In this document: positions 26,652 to 35,678 of the stretch, piece after piece
Numbering within the stretch: position 1 is the first letter of the stretch
Layout of the letters: each line of letters starts with the position of its first letter
Source: Bradyrhizobium guangdongense
Lineage (GTDB): Bacteria; Pseudomonadota; Alphaproteobacteria; Rhizobiales; Xanthobacteraceae
DNA: 64,000 bases
NCBI RefSeq assembly: GCF_004114975.1
Contig: NZ_CP030051.1
Coordinates: 6,572,001-6,636,000, forward strand
Direction: 5' to 3'
Notes under the pieces: model-generated
The model's database searches: none
What the model was told of the DNA's origin: nothing
Seen by the model: only the letters and a program-made list of their open reading frames with translations
Program-made: the position numbers and the translations under genes

Positions 26652-27380
26652 TCAGCCGACCTGCAGCCGGTCAGCGAGCTCAATGAAGCTGGTCGCATAG
26701 ATGTCGAACCAGCTTTCCGGCGACACATCCGGCGTGGCGTCAGGCCCGAACTCCAATGGGCGCGGCACGAAAGCCGTCTTCATGCCGAATGCGCGCGCAG
26801 CTTTCAGATCGTATTTGTGGCAGGCGACCATGAGGATCTGATCCGGCCGATAGCCGAGATAATCGACTGCGAGCTGATAGACCGCCGACGAAGGCTTGTA
26901 ACTTCTCGCAAGCTCCGCCGTCAGGATCGCATCGAACGGCAGACCGGCGTTCTTCACCAGTGCGATCACGCTGGCCATGCCCGCATTGGAGAGCGTCGCC
27001 GTGCAAAATCGCCGGCGCAGTCGGGCCAGGCCCTCGACGGCATCCGGCCAGGGATCGAGCTTGGTCCAGACGTCGTTGAGCTCGTCACGCTCGGCCGTCT
27101 TGAAGCGATCAGACAGGCCGCGTATCTCGATGAGCCTGTCCAGCGCTTCCCGATAAATGCGATCGACCCGCAACCAATCGCGACGGCCGGCGATCACGGC
27201 GTCCATCGATGCGCGATAGAGCTCGCGCCACTCCGTGGACAGGGCCGCCCAATCGATCTCGAGACCCTTGGCCGCGTTGATCGCGGCGCCCGCGCGCATC
27301 ACGGGCTGATAGAAATCGACACAGGTGCCCTGGACATCGAAGGCGATGGCCCTGATCTCGGCCGCTCGATCGGAACTCAC
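26652..27380 (-). CDS. Haloacid dehalogenase type II-like hydrolase
   Basis: A 242-residue HAD protein of the L-2-haloacid dehalogenase (type II) subfamily. The start is GTG at 27380 with AGGTGG 7 bases upstream; a much longer in-frame reading runs into the next gene's shadow. Nucleophile motif AFDVQGTCVD, motif II TLSNAG, motif III YKPSSAVYQLA are present. In motif IV the reference enzyme has SSNAWD; here it reads ACHKYD, so the Ser and Asn contributing to halide or substrate contact are replaced (A, H). Such members may act on other 2-substituted acids. It is followed by a DUF3617 gene in the same direction. Confidence 0.85.
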   Translation of the reverse strand: MSSDRAAEIRAIAFDVQGTCVDFYQPVMRAGAAINAAKGLEIDWAALSTEWRELYRASMDAVIAGRRDWLRVDRIYREALDRLIEIRGLSDRFKTAERDELNDVWTKLDPWPDAVEGLARLRRRFCTATLSNAGMASVIALVKNAGLPFDAILTAELARSYKPSSAVYQLAVDYLGYRPDQILMVACHKYDLKAARAFGMKTAFVPRPLEFGPDATPDVSPESWFDIYATSFIELADRLQVG

Positions 27381-27391
27381 TGTCGCACCAC

Positions 27392-27922
27392 CTATTTCGG
27401 CAGCAACGCCTTCAGCTTGTCGACGTCGCGCACGTTCATCTTGAAGCCGCCGGGCATCACGATGTCGCCGGGTTTCTGCTCCGGCTTGCAGGCGCCGAGC
27501 CATTTCGCCTCCAGCGTCATGGTGGTGTCGCGCCCCGCGGCCCCTGCCGCGCCGCCTTGCGCGTGCGAGGAGGTCTTCACCGTATAGGCCGAGTTGAAAT
27601 CGCCCGTGATCTCGGCGTGCGAGGTGGTGTTGATGCCGGCGACGCTGCACTCGGAATCGCTGACATAGCCAGTCGCCGTCTTCTTGACCTCCTGCTTGGC
27701 ACAGACCTGCTTGGCCATCGGCGAGATGTTGTTGCTCATTTCCTTGTCGACGCTCTCGTCGGTGCAATGCTGCATGGTCATCTCCGGCATCGCCGAGCCT
27801 GATCTGACCATCTTCATTTCCCACAGACCGGCCTTGCGCACCGGCAGATCGTCCGCGAGAGCGCTGCCGACGGACAACACGAGGCAAACGACTGATCCGA
27901 GCACAGCAAGCTTGCGCGTCAT
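27392..27922 (-). CDS. DUF3617-domain exported protein
   Basis: A 176-residue protein with signal peptide (residues 1-23, ending ALA) and the DUF3617 pattern LPVRKAGLWEMKMV...HCTDESVD, four or more cysteines that likely form disulfides (HCTD, VCAKQ, ECSV, ACKPE). Periplasmic; the family function is unknown. It is encoded directly upstream of the HAD gene with a 11-base gap, so a shared transcript is likely. Confidence 0.88.
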   Translation of the reverse strand: MTRKLAVLGSVVCLVLSVGSALADDLPVRKAGLWEMKMVRSGSAMPEMTMQHCTDESVDKEMSNNISPMAKQVCAKQEVKKTATGYVSDSECSVAGINTTSHAEITGDFNSAYTVKTSSHAQGGAAGAAGRDTTMTLEAKWLGACKPEQKPGDIVMPGGFKMNVRDVDKLKALLPK

Positions 27923-27967
27923 GGGAGAGCCTCCTGGCTGAGATGGAGCTGTCGTCCCGACAACGCC

Positions 27968-28273
27968 TCAGTACAGCGTGCGGATCGGCCGGTCGGCGGC
28001 GCCGTAGGGCACCCAGCGGCAGGCAAAGGAGATGTAGCCACCCTCATACGCCTGCACCGCGAGGAATTTCGCCACCTTCCCGTAGCGCGCACAATGATCG
28101 ACGGCGACTTGCCGCGCATCGACCTGCGTCGCCATCGAATAGGCGATGATGCCGCCGGTGTCGTTGCCCTTGATGGGCGGCACCGGAAGGATGTCGGCGC
28201 GCGCCGGTTGGCTCGCCATCATCCCCGAAACAACCAGGCTGGCAAGAAGGCCCGCGGCCGCAATGATTCGCAT
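27968..28273 (-). CDS. Small exported protein, 101 aa
   Basis: The start at 28273 gives a signal peptide (RIIAAAGLLASLVVSGMMASQPARA, cut near residue 27). The mature part has a Cys in VDHCARYGKVAKFL and another in YISFACRWVP, so probably one disulfide. Function unknown. It is divergent from the next exported protein gene (28455). Confidence 0.75.
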   Translation of the reverse strand: MRIIAAAGLLASLVVSGMMASQPARADILPVPPIKGNDTGGIIAYSMATQVDARQVAVDHCARYGKVAKFLAVQAYEGGYISFACRWVPYGAADRPIRTLY

Positions 28274-28454
28274 TCCCGTCACTCCGTTGATGGCCGGCAG
28301 TTTACGGTGCCTGCGCGGCGGTGAAAAGAACGGAAGGCCGCTCGGCTGCGACGTTGTGATCAACTCCTGGCCAAGTGTTGCCGCGCTGCACTTGACCTCT
28401 CCCGACCTTCGCGGCACCGTCCTACCCTCGCAAGACCAGCTCTCCGGATTGCCC

Positions 28455-28916
28455 ATGCGCGCCCCCTTCCTGAAATCGCTCCGCTTTGCCGCCGTTCTCG
28501 GCCTCATGTTTGGAGCGCTGTCGCTCGGCGAGGCCAAGGCGGCCAATCCGCTGGAGCTGAACTTCTGGCTGAGCGGACCGCGCTATGACGGCGCCGTTGC
28601 CGATTGCGACAAGGCGCTGCCGACGATCGCCACCCAGTTCTGGGAAAAGGAAAGCTCGTTCTGGAATTCGCCGTTGAAGATCACAGGCTTCGCCGCCGTT
28701 CACGAAGTCGCGTTCCGGCCCTGGGCATCCGACAACATTCCGCGCCGCTACTGCACCGCTGACGCCATGCTCACCGACGGTAAGGTGCGCAAGGTGCATT
28801 TCTCCCTCGTCGAGGACGGCGGCTTTGCCGGCTATGGCAATGGCGTCGAATGGTGTGTGGTCGGGCTCGACCGCAACTGGGCCTACAACCCGTCCTGCCG
28901 CGCCGCCAAGCCCTAA
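28455..28916 (+). CDS. Exported protein with paired cysteines, 153 aa
   Basis: Signal peptide residues 1-29 (KSLRFAAVLGLMFGALSLGEAKAA). The mature part contains DCDKALPTIA, RRYCTADAML, VEWCVVGLDRNWAYNPSCRAAKP: four cysteines likely forming two disulfides. The C-terminal GNGVEWCVVGLDR block reads as a family motif I have seen in alphaproteobacterial exported proteins, without a known role. The start at 28455 is the only ATG before the signal peptide. Confidence 0.75.
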   Translation: MRAPFLKSLRFAAVLGLMFGALSLGEAKAANPLELNFWLSGPRYDGAVADCDKALPTIATQFWEKESSFWNSPLKITGFAAVHEVAFRPWASDNIPRRYCTADAMLTDGKVRKVHFSLVEDGGFAGYGNGVEWCVVGLDRNWAYNPSCRAAKP

Positions 28917-29036
28917 GCCGAAGAATTTGATTCGAGGCCGATCCAGCAGCAGATCGCCGATCCGCTCAAATTTTGTTCTTGAAATGTTCTTGTTGGCTGC
29001 TAGGCTGATTGCACAGTCTAGTTGAGAGGCGTTGCC

Positions 29037-29741
29037 ATGGTTCATTTTAGATTGCGTTCGTTCTCCCGTCTCGTGACTCTCCCCCTGGTTCTTGCCGCCG
29101 GGCTGATCGCGCTGGCTGGCGGCGCGAAGGCGCAGGACAAGCGACAGAACGCGCCCGGCGAATTTGATTTCTACGTCCTGTCGTTGTCATGGTCGCCGTC
29201 CTTCTGCGAAGAAGCCGCCGAACGCGGTCGCGGCGGCGGGCGCTCGAACATCCAGTGCGAGGGACGCCCCTATTCCTTCGTGGTGCACGGGCTGTGGCCG
29301 CAATATGAGAACGGCTTTCCGGAGTATTGCCAGCGGCCCTCGCCGCGGCTCAACCGCAGCATCGTTTCCTCGATGCTCGATTTGATGCCGGCGCCGGGCC
29401 TGATCTTCAATGAATGGGACAAGCACGGCACCTGCTCCGGGCTTACCGATCGCAACTATTTCGAGACCATCCGCAAGGCGCGCGCGGCGATCAAGATCCC
29501 GGCCGAATATCTCGACCTGTCGGAGACCAAAACCGTGGCGCCGGGCGAGGTGGAGGAAGCCTTCATCAGGGCCAATCCCGGCCTGAGCAACGCAGCCGTC
29601 TCGGTCACCTGCAACCGGACCCGGCTCTCCGAGGTCCGCATCTGCCTCAGCAAGGACCTGCAATTCCGCGCCTGCGAGGAGCTCGAACGTCGCTCCTGCC
29701 GCCGCGACCAGGTGACGATGCCGCCGATCAGGGGTGGTTAG
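29037..29741 (+). CDS. Exported ribonuclease T2
   Basis: A 234-residue RNase T2, a non-specific endoribonuclease that cuts single-stranded RNA through a cyclic phosphate. Signal peptide residues 1-32 (ends KAQ). Catalytic segments are both present: CAS1 FVVHGLWPQ and CAS2 EWDKHGTCSG; six or more cysteines for disulfides. GAGAGGC lies 6 bases before the ATG. Periplasmic RNA scavenging is the usual role in Gram-negatives. Confidence 0.94.
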   Translation: MVHFRLRSFSRLVTLPLVLAAGLIALAGGAKAQDKRQNAPGEFDFYVLSLSWSPSFCEEAAERGRGGGRSNIQCEGRPYSFVVHGLWPQYENGFPEYCQRPSPRLNRSIVSSMLDLMPAPGLIFNEWDKHGTCSGLTDRNYFETIRKARAAIKIPAEYLDLSETKTVAPGEVEEAFIRANPGLSNAAVSVTCNRTRLSEVRICLSKDLQFRACEELERRSCRRDQVTMPPIRGG

Positions 29742-29751
29742 CTCCTGCTTC

Positions 29752-29829
29752 GTCATTGCGAGCGCAGCGAAGCAATCCAGACCGCCTCTGCAGCAAGATT
29801 CTGGATTGCTTCGCTGCGCTCGCAATGAC
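29752..29829. repeat. Dispersed palindromic repeat, GTCATTGCGAGCG type
   Basis: A near-perfect inverted repeat, GTCATTGCGAGCGCAGCGAAGCAATCCAG against CTGGATTGCTTCGCTGCGCTCGCAATGAC, 29-base arms with a 20-base loop. A different family from the CCGGAATGAC repeats. It lies between RNase T2 and rlmJ. Confidence 0.9.
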
Positions 29830-29868
29830 AAGGGGATGGGATCGCGCAAGACAACGTGGTCCCCGATC

Positions 29869-30729
29869 ATGAACTACCGCCACGCCTTTCACGCCGGCAA
29901 TTTCGCCGATGTCATCAAGCACATCGTGCTGGCCCGCATCCTCACTTATCTGCAGGACAAGCCGGCCGCCTTCCGCGTCATCGACACCCATGCAGGCGCC
30001 GGCCTCTATGATCTCGACAGCGACGAGGCGCGCCGCGGCGGGGAGTGGCTCACCGGGATCGCCCGGCTGATGCAGGCGCGGCTCTCGAACGAGAGCGTCG
30101 CGCTGACCAGGCCGTACATGGATATCGTCCGCGCCTTCAATCCCAAGGGCGAGCTCAAGGCCTATCCGGGCTCGCCGCTGATTGCGCGCGGCCTGATGCG
30201 GCCGCAGGACCGGCTGGTCGCCTGCGAGCTCGAGCCGAAGGCGCGCAAGGCGTTGATCGACGTGCTGCGGCGCGACGAACAGGCCCGCGTCGTCGATCTC
30301 GACGGCTGGATGGCGCTGCCGGCGTTCGTGCCGCCGAAGGAGCGGCGCGGGCTGGTGCTGATCGATCCGCCTTTCGAAGCCAAGGACGAGTTCGAAAGGC
30401 TGGGCGAGGCCTTCTCCACCGCCTTTGCGAAATGGCCGACCGGTATCTATGTAATCTGGTACCCCGCCAAATCCAGGCGCGCCACCGACACGCTGGCGCA
30501 ACTCGTGGCGCGCGCCGCAGCTGCAGCAAAGCCGCAGGGCAAATGCCTGCGTCTCGAATTCAGCGTGGCGCCGCAAGCCGACGGCGCGGCCCTCACCTCG
30601 GCCGGGCTCCTGATCGTCAATCCGCCCTACACGCTGCAAGGCGAGCTCAAGACCATCCTGCCGGAGCTGGAAATGCCGCTCGGCCAGGGAGGTGCTGCCA
30701 GATTCCGATTAGAGGTGCCCAAGCCTTAA
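29869..30729 (+). CDS. rlmJ: 23S rRNA (adenine(2030)-N6)-methyltransferase
   Basis: A 286-residue SAM-dependent enzyme modifying A2030 of 23S rRNA. NYRHAFHAGNFADVIKHIVL at the N-terminus and TPHAG-type segment VIDTHAGAGLYDL are RlmJ hallmarks; IDPPFEAKDEF is the catalytic (D/N)PP(F/Y) motif. The ATG at 29869 is selected because the frame upstream passes through the palindromic repeat. Normal length. Confidence 0.95.
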   Translation: MNYRHAFHAGNFADVIKHIVLARILTYLQDKPAAFRVIDTHAGAGLYDLDSDEARRGGEWLTGIARLMQARLSNESVALTRPYMDIVRAFNPKGELKAYPGSPLIARGLMRPQDRLVACELEPKARKALIDVLRRDEQARVVDLDGWMALPAFVPPKERRGLVLIDPPFEAKDEFERLGEAFSTAFAKWPTGIYVIWYPAKSRRATDTLAQLVARAAAAAKPQGKCLRLEFSVAPQADGAALTSAGLLIVNPPYTLQGELKTILPELEMPLGQGGAARFRLEVPKP

Positions 30730-30993
30730 CGTGAGGCCGTAACACTCCGGCATTCTTGGGAAAAATATGCAGGGGCGGTAGTCAATCTGCAAAGAACCGT
30801 ATTATGCTGTTTCCGTGACTGGCTTTACGTTCCGCTTCCGCGAATGGTTGCGGCGGAGTGAAGGCCTAAGAAAGATCCAGTCGGACCGATGAGGTCTGCC
30901 CAAGGATGGCCAGCTCCCGGGCTTCGTAATGCACGGTCATGTCGCGGCGCGCGTCTGCGTTGCGACGGAGGAGCAATGAGGGGGAGTTTCCCG

Positions 30994-31209
30994 ATGGCCA
31001 TGACGGGAACGGTCAAGTTCTTCAACGGCGAACGCGGCTACGGTTTTATCAAGCCTGACGACGGCGGTCGCGACGTCTTCGTTCACATCACCGCTGTAGA
31101 GCGAGCGGGACTGAAGGACCTTGCCGAAGGACAGCGTATCACATTCGAAGTCGAACCGGACAAGAAGGGGAAGGGCCCGAAAGCGGTCAATCTCGTGATC
31201 CTTTCCTAG
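30994..31209 (+). CDS. cspA: Cold-shock domain protein
   Basis: A 71-residue CspA-type RNA chaperone: TGTVKFFNGERGYGFIKPDDGGRDVFVH carries both RNP1 and RNP2 motifs. GGGGGAG is 9 bases before ATG 30994; another ATG 18 bases upstream (30976) with GGAGGAG is also possible and adds MRGSFP. The 264-base leader before it is long, as in other cold-shock genes, and holds no other gene. Confidence 0.93.
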   Translation: MAMTGTVKFFNGERGYGFIKPDDGGRDVFVHITAVERAGLKDLAEGQRITFEVEPDKKGKGPKAVNLVILS

Positions 31210-31235
31210 CGGACCTGTCTCCAAACAATCGGCGC

Positions 31236-31263
31236 AAAAAAGTCCCGGCCGCGAGCGGCCGGG
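31236..31263 (-). terminator. Rho-independent terminator of the outer-membrane barrel gene
   Basis: On the minus strand CCCGGCCGC-TCG-CGGCCGGG (8-9 bp) is followed by ACTTTTTT. It lies 33 bases after the minus-strand stop at 31296 and may also stop the convergent cold-shock transcript. Confidence 0.85.
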
Positions 31264-31295
31264 AGGTTGTAGTCCGGTACTTTCTTATTTGGCTA

Positions 31296-31919
31296 TCAGA
31301 AGTGATAGTTCACGCCTGCACGCACAATGCTGGCGCTATAGCCGTTTGACACGCCTGTAATCGCGAACTGGCTCGTCGACAGATCGACGTAGAGATATTC
31401 GAGCTTGGCGCTCCAGTTCGGCGCAAGGCCGACTTCCGCGCCGACGCCGGCGGTCCAGCCGGCCGTGGTGTGCGACTCCGTCCAGCCGAAGGTCTGCGCG
31501 CGCAGCTCGCCGAAAGCGAGGCCCGCGGTGCCGTAGAACAGCACGTTGCTGAAGGCATAGCCGGCGCGGCCGCGCAGGGTGCCGAACCACGGATTGGAGA
31601 ACTTCCAGGATGCGAACGTATCGTCGGCACCGGCGGCCTGGATATCGCCTTCGACGCCGAAGACCCACGGGCCGTTCTGGAAATTGTAGCCGGCCTGCAC
31701 GCCGCCGACGAAGCCGGAGGGCCTCACGGACGTATTGCTCACCGAGCCCCATTCATAGCCGACGTTGCCGCCGAGATAGGGACCGGCCCAGCTATAGGCG
31801 TTGAGCGGCTGATTGACGGTATAGGGCGCACGCTGCCCGTAATTGAGATCGGCGGCCCCTGCCGAAGCTGTCCAGCCGGCTGCAACCAATGCGGCTGCGC
31901 CCACAACGAGCCTCTTCAT
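31296..31919 (-). CDS. Outer-membrane beta-barrel porin, Omp25/31-like
   Basis: A 207-residue protein. Signal peptide 1-23 (ends GAA); then YSWAGPYLGGNVGYEWG, the opening of the opacity-type/Omp25-31 small porin family of Rhizobiales; alternating strands; C-terminal VRAGVNYHF ending in Phe, the BamA recognition signal. TTGGAG lies 7 bases before the ATG at 31919. These barrels of about 8 strands are abundant structural outer-membrane proteins. A full CtrA-type box lies about 120 bases upstream, and a rho-independent terminator follows. Confidence 0.92.
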   Translation of the reverse strand: MKRLVVGAAALVAAGWTASAGAADLNYGQRAPYTVNQPLNAYSWAGPYLGGNVGYEWGSVSNTSVRPSGFVGGVQAGYNFQNGPWVFGVEGDIQAAGADDTFASWKFSNPWFGTLRGRAGYAFSNVLFYGTAGLAFGELRAQTFGWTESHTTAGWTAGVGAEVGLAPNWSAKLEYLYVDLSTSQFAITGVSNGYSASIVRAGVNYHF

Positions 31920-32036
31920 CACATACTCCAACGCAACTCCCGCAACGCCCTGCGATGCCCGCGCCGCCGCGCCAGGACCGAACGCATGGTTACGGAACCA
32001 CCATCTTTTCGCGTAGGATTTATCGAGAGTTTTAAG

Positions 32037-32052
32037 TTAAAGGCCTGTTAAG
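32037..32052 (-). promoter_or_regulatory. CtrA-type box upstream of the outer-membrane barrel gene
   Basis: Read on the minus strand TTAA-CAGGCCT-TTAAC is an exact TTAA-N7-TTAAC match, about 120 bases before the barrel gene ATG. Further TTAA units at 32033, 32070 and 32079 surround it. uvrC starts on the other strand at 32172. The consensus is that of the cell-cycle regulator CtrA; binding is inferred. Confidence 0.45.
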
Positions 32053-32171
32053 ACCCGTTACCGCGCTGTTAACAGACTTAAGGAAGCGTTACCGGGAACT
32101 GCGCGCAGCGTCCTGTGCGCGCGGCACGGCCGGAACTTCAAATCGGTCCCCCCAGCGCCTAAATTCGCTCC

Positions 32172-34232
32172 ATGGTTCACGATTCCTCCGACAATCCGGA
32201 CGACGCGCGTACCGGCAAATCGCCGCACGCCGCGAAAGCCGATGCCGCCCTCGAAGGGCTGTCCCCGCCCGACCTCGATCCCGCCGCCGGCGGCGAGGAG
32301 GAAGACGAAGCGCGGCTGCCGGACATTCTGGAAGAGAGCGGCGCGATCGGTGCAGAGCCGCTGGCGAGCGGTCACGAGGCAATCGAGCGTGCGGTCCGGC
32401 TCGCGCCGACCTCGCCCGGCGTCTATCGCATGCTCAGTGCCAACGCCGACGTGCTCTATGTCGGCAAGGCCAAGAACGTCAAAAAGCGGCTGTCCAGCTA
32501 CGCGCGCCAGAGTGCGCCCCTGCCCGCGCGCATCCTGCGCATGATCGCGGCCACGGTGACCGTGGAGATCGTCTCGACCACGACCGAGACCGAGGCGCTG
32601 CTGCTGGAAGCCAATCTCATCAAGCAGCTGCGGCCGCGCTTCAACGTGCAGCTGCGCGACGACAAATCGTTTCCCTACATCCTGATCACCGGCGACCATT
32701 GGGCACCGCAGATCCTCAAGCATCGCGGCGCGCAGACCCGCCCCGGTCGCTATTTCGGCCCGTTCGCCTCCGCCGGCGCGGTCAATCGCACCATCACCGC
32801 ACTTCAGCGCGCGTTCCTGATCCGCTCCTGCACCGACTCCTTCTTCGAGAGTCGCACCCGGCCCTGCCTGCTCTACCAGATCCGCCGCTGCGCCGGCCCC
32901 TGCACCCGTGAGATCGACTTCGGCGGCTATACCACGCTGGTGCGCGAGGCCACCGACTTCCTGTCCGGCAAAAGCCATGCGGTGAAGCAGGAGCTTGCCG
33001 GCGAGATGGAGAAAGCTTCCGGCGAGCTCGAATTCGAGCGCGCCGCGCTCTACCGCGACCGCCTCGCCGCACTGTCGGCGATCCAGTCGCAGCAGGGCAT
33101 CAATCCGCGCACGGTCGAGGAAGCCGACGTGTTCGCCATCCACCAGGAGGGCGGCTTCTCCTGCGTCGAAGTGTTCTTCTTCCGCACCGGGCAGAACTGG
33201 GGCAACCGCGCCTATTTCCCGCGCGCGGAGAAGAGCTTTACACCCGAGGAAGTGCTGGGGGCCTTCCTCGCCCAATTCTACGACGACAAGCCGCCGCCGA
33301 AGTCGATCCTGCTCTCGCACGAGATCGAGGAGATGGAGCTGCTCGCCAACGCACTCTCGATCAAGGCCGGCCACAAGGTGGAGGTCATCGCGCCCAAGCG
33401 CGGCGAGAAGAAGGAGCTCGTCACCCACGCGCTGACCAACGCGCGGGAAGCGCTCGGCCGCAAGCTCGCCGATACCGCAACCCAGAGCCGCCTGCTCGAG
33501 GCCATGGCCGCGACGCTGAACCTGCCGCATGCGCCCAAGCGCATCGAGGTCTATGACAACAGCCACATCCAGGGCACCAACGCGGTCGGCGCCATGATCG
33601 TCGCCGGCCCGGACGGCTTTGTGAAGAACCAGTACCGCAAGTTCAACATCAAGTCGGAAGGGATTACGCCGGGCGACGACTTTGCGATGATGCGCGAGGT
33701 GCTGGAGCGCCGCTTCAAGCGCCTGATCAACCCGCCCGAGGAGAGCGCGGCCAAGGCCAAGGACGACGATTTCCCGCAATGGCCCGACCTCGTGATCATC
33801 GACGGTGGGCGCGGCCAGCTCAACGCGGTCCGCGAGATCTTCGCCAATCTCGGATTGACCCAGGTGTCGCTGATGTCGGTTGCCAAGGGCCCGGATCGGG
33901 ATGCCGGCCGCGAGACCCTGTTCATGCCGGAGCGCGAGGCGATCAAGCTGGAGCCACGCGACCCCGTGCTCTATTTCATCCAGCGCCTGCGCGACGAGGC
34001 CCACCGCTTCGTCATCGGCTCACACCGCAAGCTGCGCAAGAAGGACATCCGCGAGGCCGGTTTGCAGGAGATTCCGGGTATCGGCCCGTCACGCAAACGT
34101 GCCTTGCTGCATCATTTTGGAACCCTGAAGGAGATCGAACGCGCCTCGATCGCCGATCTCGGCAAGGTTCCTGGCGTGAGCGCCGAGAGCGCCCGCAGGA
34201 TTTTCGACTATTTCCATCCCCAGCCGGGATGA
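32172..34232 (+). CDS. uvrC: UvrABC system protein C
   Basis: A 686-residue dual-incision endonuclease of nucleotide excision repair. GIY-YIG domain near residues 78-160 (SPGVYRML...[15 protein letters not shown]), UVR motif [11 protein letters not shown] near 290, RNase H-like domain ([21 protein letters not shown]) and C-terminal double HhH ([28 protein letters not shown]). An acidic N-terminal extension of about 75 residues is absent from enteric UvrC. It heads a run with pgsA-moaD-moaE-prmB, each in the same direction. Confidence 0.97.
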   Translation: MVHDSSDNPDDARTGKSPHAAKADAALEGLSPPDLDPAAGGEEEDEARLPDILEESGAIGAEPLASGHEAIERAVRLAPTSPGVYRMLSANADVLYVGKAKNVKKRLSSYARQSAPLPARILRMIAATVTVEIVSTTTETEALLLEANLIKQLRPRFNVQLRDDKSFPYILITGDHWAPQILKHRGAQTRPGRYFGPFASAGAVNRTITALQRAFLIRSCTDSFFESRTRPCLLYQIRRCAGPCTREIDFGGYTTLVREATDFLSGKSHAVKQELAGEMEKASGELEFERAALYRDRLAALSAIQSQQGINPRTVEEADVFAIHQEGGFSCVEVFFFRTGQNWGNRAYFPRAEKSFTPEEVLGAFLAQFYDDKPPPKSILLSHEIEEMELLANALSIKAGHKVEVIAPKRGEKKELVTHALTNAREALGRKLADTATQSRLLEAMAATLNLPHAPKRIEVYDNSHIQGTNAVGAMIVAGPDGFVKNQYRKFNIKSEGITPGDDFAMMREVLERRFKRLINPPEESAAKAKDDDFPQWPDLVIIDGGRGQLNAVREIFANLGLTQVSLMSVAKGPDRDAGRETLFMPEREAIKLEPRDPVLYFIQRLRDEAHRFVIGSHRKLRKKDIREAGLQEIPGIGPSRKRALLHHFGTLKEIERASIADLGKVPGVSAESARRIFDYFHPQPG

Positions 34233-34326
34233 ACTAAAGGGGCTGTAGTCATATGGTCGTCGCATGCCGCACCTCAATTGAGGACGGACGGTTGACCTTC
34301 TGGCTTGAGCGGTATTGGTAGGACGG

Positions 34327-34944
34327 ATGAACATCGCCACGACACGAGGGACGACCAGCCGCGCGATGTCCCTCCCGAACATCCTGACCTATGGCCGGAT
34401 CGCGGCGATCCCCGTCGTGGTCGGATGCATCTACGCGCAGTCGATCCTGGATTACCCGTTGTGGCTGCGCTGGGTCGCGGTCGCGATCTTCATCGGCGCG
34501 GCGGTAACCGACTATCTCGACGGCTATTACGCCCGGATCTGGAATCAGCAATCGGCGTTCGGCCGGATGCTCGACCCGATCGCCGACAAGCTGCTGGTCG
34601 CCTCGTGCCTGCTGATGCTGGCTGCGGACGGCATCATCCATGGCTGGTCGCTGTGGGCCGCCATCGTGATCCTGTGTCGCGAGATCTTGGTCTCGGGCCT
34701 GCGCGAATACCTCGCCGCGCTGCGCGTCAGCGTGCCCGTCACCAAGCTCGCCAAATGGAAGACCACGGTGCAGCTCGTCGCCATCGGCTTCCTGCTCGCA
34801 GGTCCGGCCGGCGACGAGGTCATTCCCGTGGTTTCGCTGATCGGCCTCGTCCTGCTGTGGGCCTCGGCGATCCTGACCATGTACACCGGCTACGACTATT
34901 TCCGCGCCGGCATCCATCACCTCATCAAGGAGGACGAGGGATGA
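34327..34944 (+). CDS. pgsA: CDP-diacylglycerol-glycerol-3-phosphate phosphatidyltransferase
   Basis: A 205-residue inner-membrane enzyme making phosphatidylglycerol phosphate, the precursor of the Lgt donor. The CDP-alcohol signature D-x2-DG-x2-AR-x8-G-x3-D-x3-D is DYLDGYYARIWNQQSAFGRMLDPIAD. Several TM helices are visible. TAGGACGG precedes the ATG at 34327; an in-frame TTG is 12 bases upstream. Its stop overlaps the moaD ATG by 4 bases. Confidence 0.96.
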   Translation: MNIATTRGTTSRAMSLPNILTYGRIAAIPVVVGCIYAQSILDYPLWLRWVAVAIFIGAAVTDYLDGYYARIWNQQSAFGRMLDPIADKLLVASCLLMLAADGIIHGWSLWAAIVILCREILVSGLREYLAALRVSVPVTKLAKWKTTVQLVAIGFLLAGPAGDEVIPVVSLIGLVLLWASAILTMYTGYDYFRAGIHHLIKEDEG

Positions 34945-35192
34945 AGGTGAAGTATTTCGCCTGGGTGCGCGAGCGCGTCGGCAAGGCCGAGGAGACCATC
35001 GAGCCGCCCGCAAGCGTGCGCACCGTCGAGGAACTGATCGCCTGGTTGTCCGCCCAAGGGGAAGCCTATGCCTATGCCTTCGAGAAGCCGAAGGTGATCC
35101 GCACCGCGATCGACCACGCCCATGTCAAGGCGGACGCCGCCATCGCAGGCGCCCGCGAGATCGCGTTCTTCCCGCCGATGACCGGCGGCTAG
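34941..35192 (+). CDS. moaD: Molybdopterin converting factor, small subunit
   Basis: An 83-residue ubiquitin-fold protein with C-terminal GG, the site of thiocarboxylation that carries sulfur to precursor Z in molybdopterin synthesis. MKVKYFAWVRERVG at the start is typical. It overlaps pgsA by 4 bases and is followed by moaE 3 bases later; MoaD and MoaE form the molybdopterin synthase. Confidence 0.95.
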   Translation: MKVKYFAWVRERVGKAEETIEPPASVRTVEELIAWLSAQGEAYAYAFEKPKVIRTAIDHAHVKADAAIAGAREIAFFPPMTGG

Positions 35193-35195
35193 GCC

Positions 35196-35678
35196 ATGTC
35201 TTCCCCTGTCACCACCTGCCCCGTCGCCATCCGCATTCAGGAAGACGATTTCGACATTGCGCGCGAGATCGCGGTGCTGACCAGGAGCCGCACCGATATC
35301 GGCGCCGTCGTGAGCTTCTCCGGCATCTGCCGCGCCGATGACGACAGTTCGAAGATCGCGGCACTCACGCTCGAGCATTATCCCGGGATGGCCGAGGAAG
35401 AGATCAAGCGGCATGTCGACGAAGCCATGTCGCGCTGGCCGCTCAACGGGATCACCGTCATCCATCGCGTCGGGCGGTTCATGCCGGGGCAGAACATCGT
35501 GCTGGTGCTTACCGCCTCGCAACACCGCCGGGCGGCGTTCGAGGCCGCCGAATTCCTGATGGACTATCTCAAGACGAGCGCGCCGTTCTGGAAGAAGGAA
35601 GAGAGCGCCACGGGCACCGGCTGGGTCGAGGCCCAGGCCCGCGACGACGAGGCCGCCGCACGCTGGACCAAATCCTGA
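35196..35678 (+). CDS. moaE: Molybdopterin converting factor, large subunit
   Basis: A 160-residue catalytic subunit of molybdopterin synthase. GAVVSFSGICRADDDSSKIAALTLEHYPGMAEEEI and the RVGRFMPGQNIVLV block are conserved; FLMDYLKTSAPFWKKE holds the conserved Lys positions near the active site. Its stop overlaps the prmB start by one base (TGATG). Confidence 0.96.
   Translation: MSSPVTTCPVAIRIQEDDFDIAREIAVLTRSRTDIGAVVSFSGICRADDDSSKIAALTLEHYPGMAEEEIKRHVDEAMSRWPLNGITVIHRVGRFMPGQNIVLVLTASQHRRAAFEAAEFLMDYLKTSAPFWKKEESATGTGWVEAQARDDEAAARWTKS

Noticed and set aside
25232..26728. A 498-codon minus-strand frame opposite the histidine kinase
   Set aside because: Shadow frame in high-GC DNA; no motif, and the kinase is intact.
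26652..27887. A 411-codon frame joining the HAD protein to upstream sequence
   Set aside because: The upstream part is the shadow of the DUF3617 gene in another frame; GTG 27380 has its own ribosome site and gives the family length.
32058..34004. A 648-codon minus-strand frame opposite uvrC
   Set aside because: It is a typical GC-rich antisense shadow, Leu/Arg/Gly/His rich without motifs; uvrC has complete domains.
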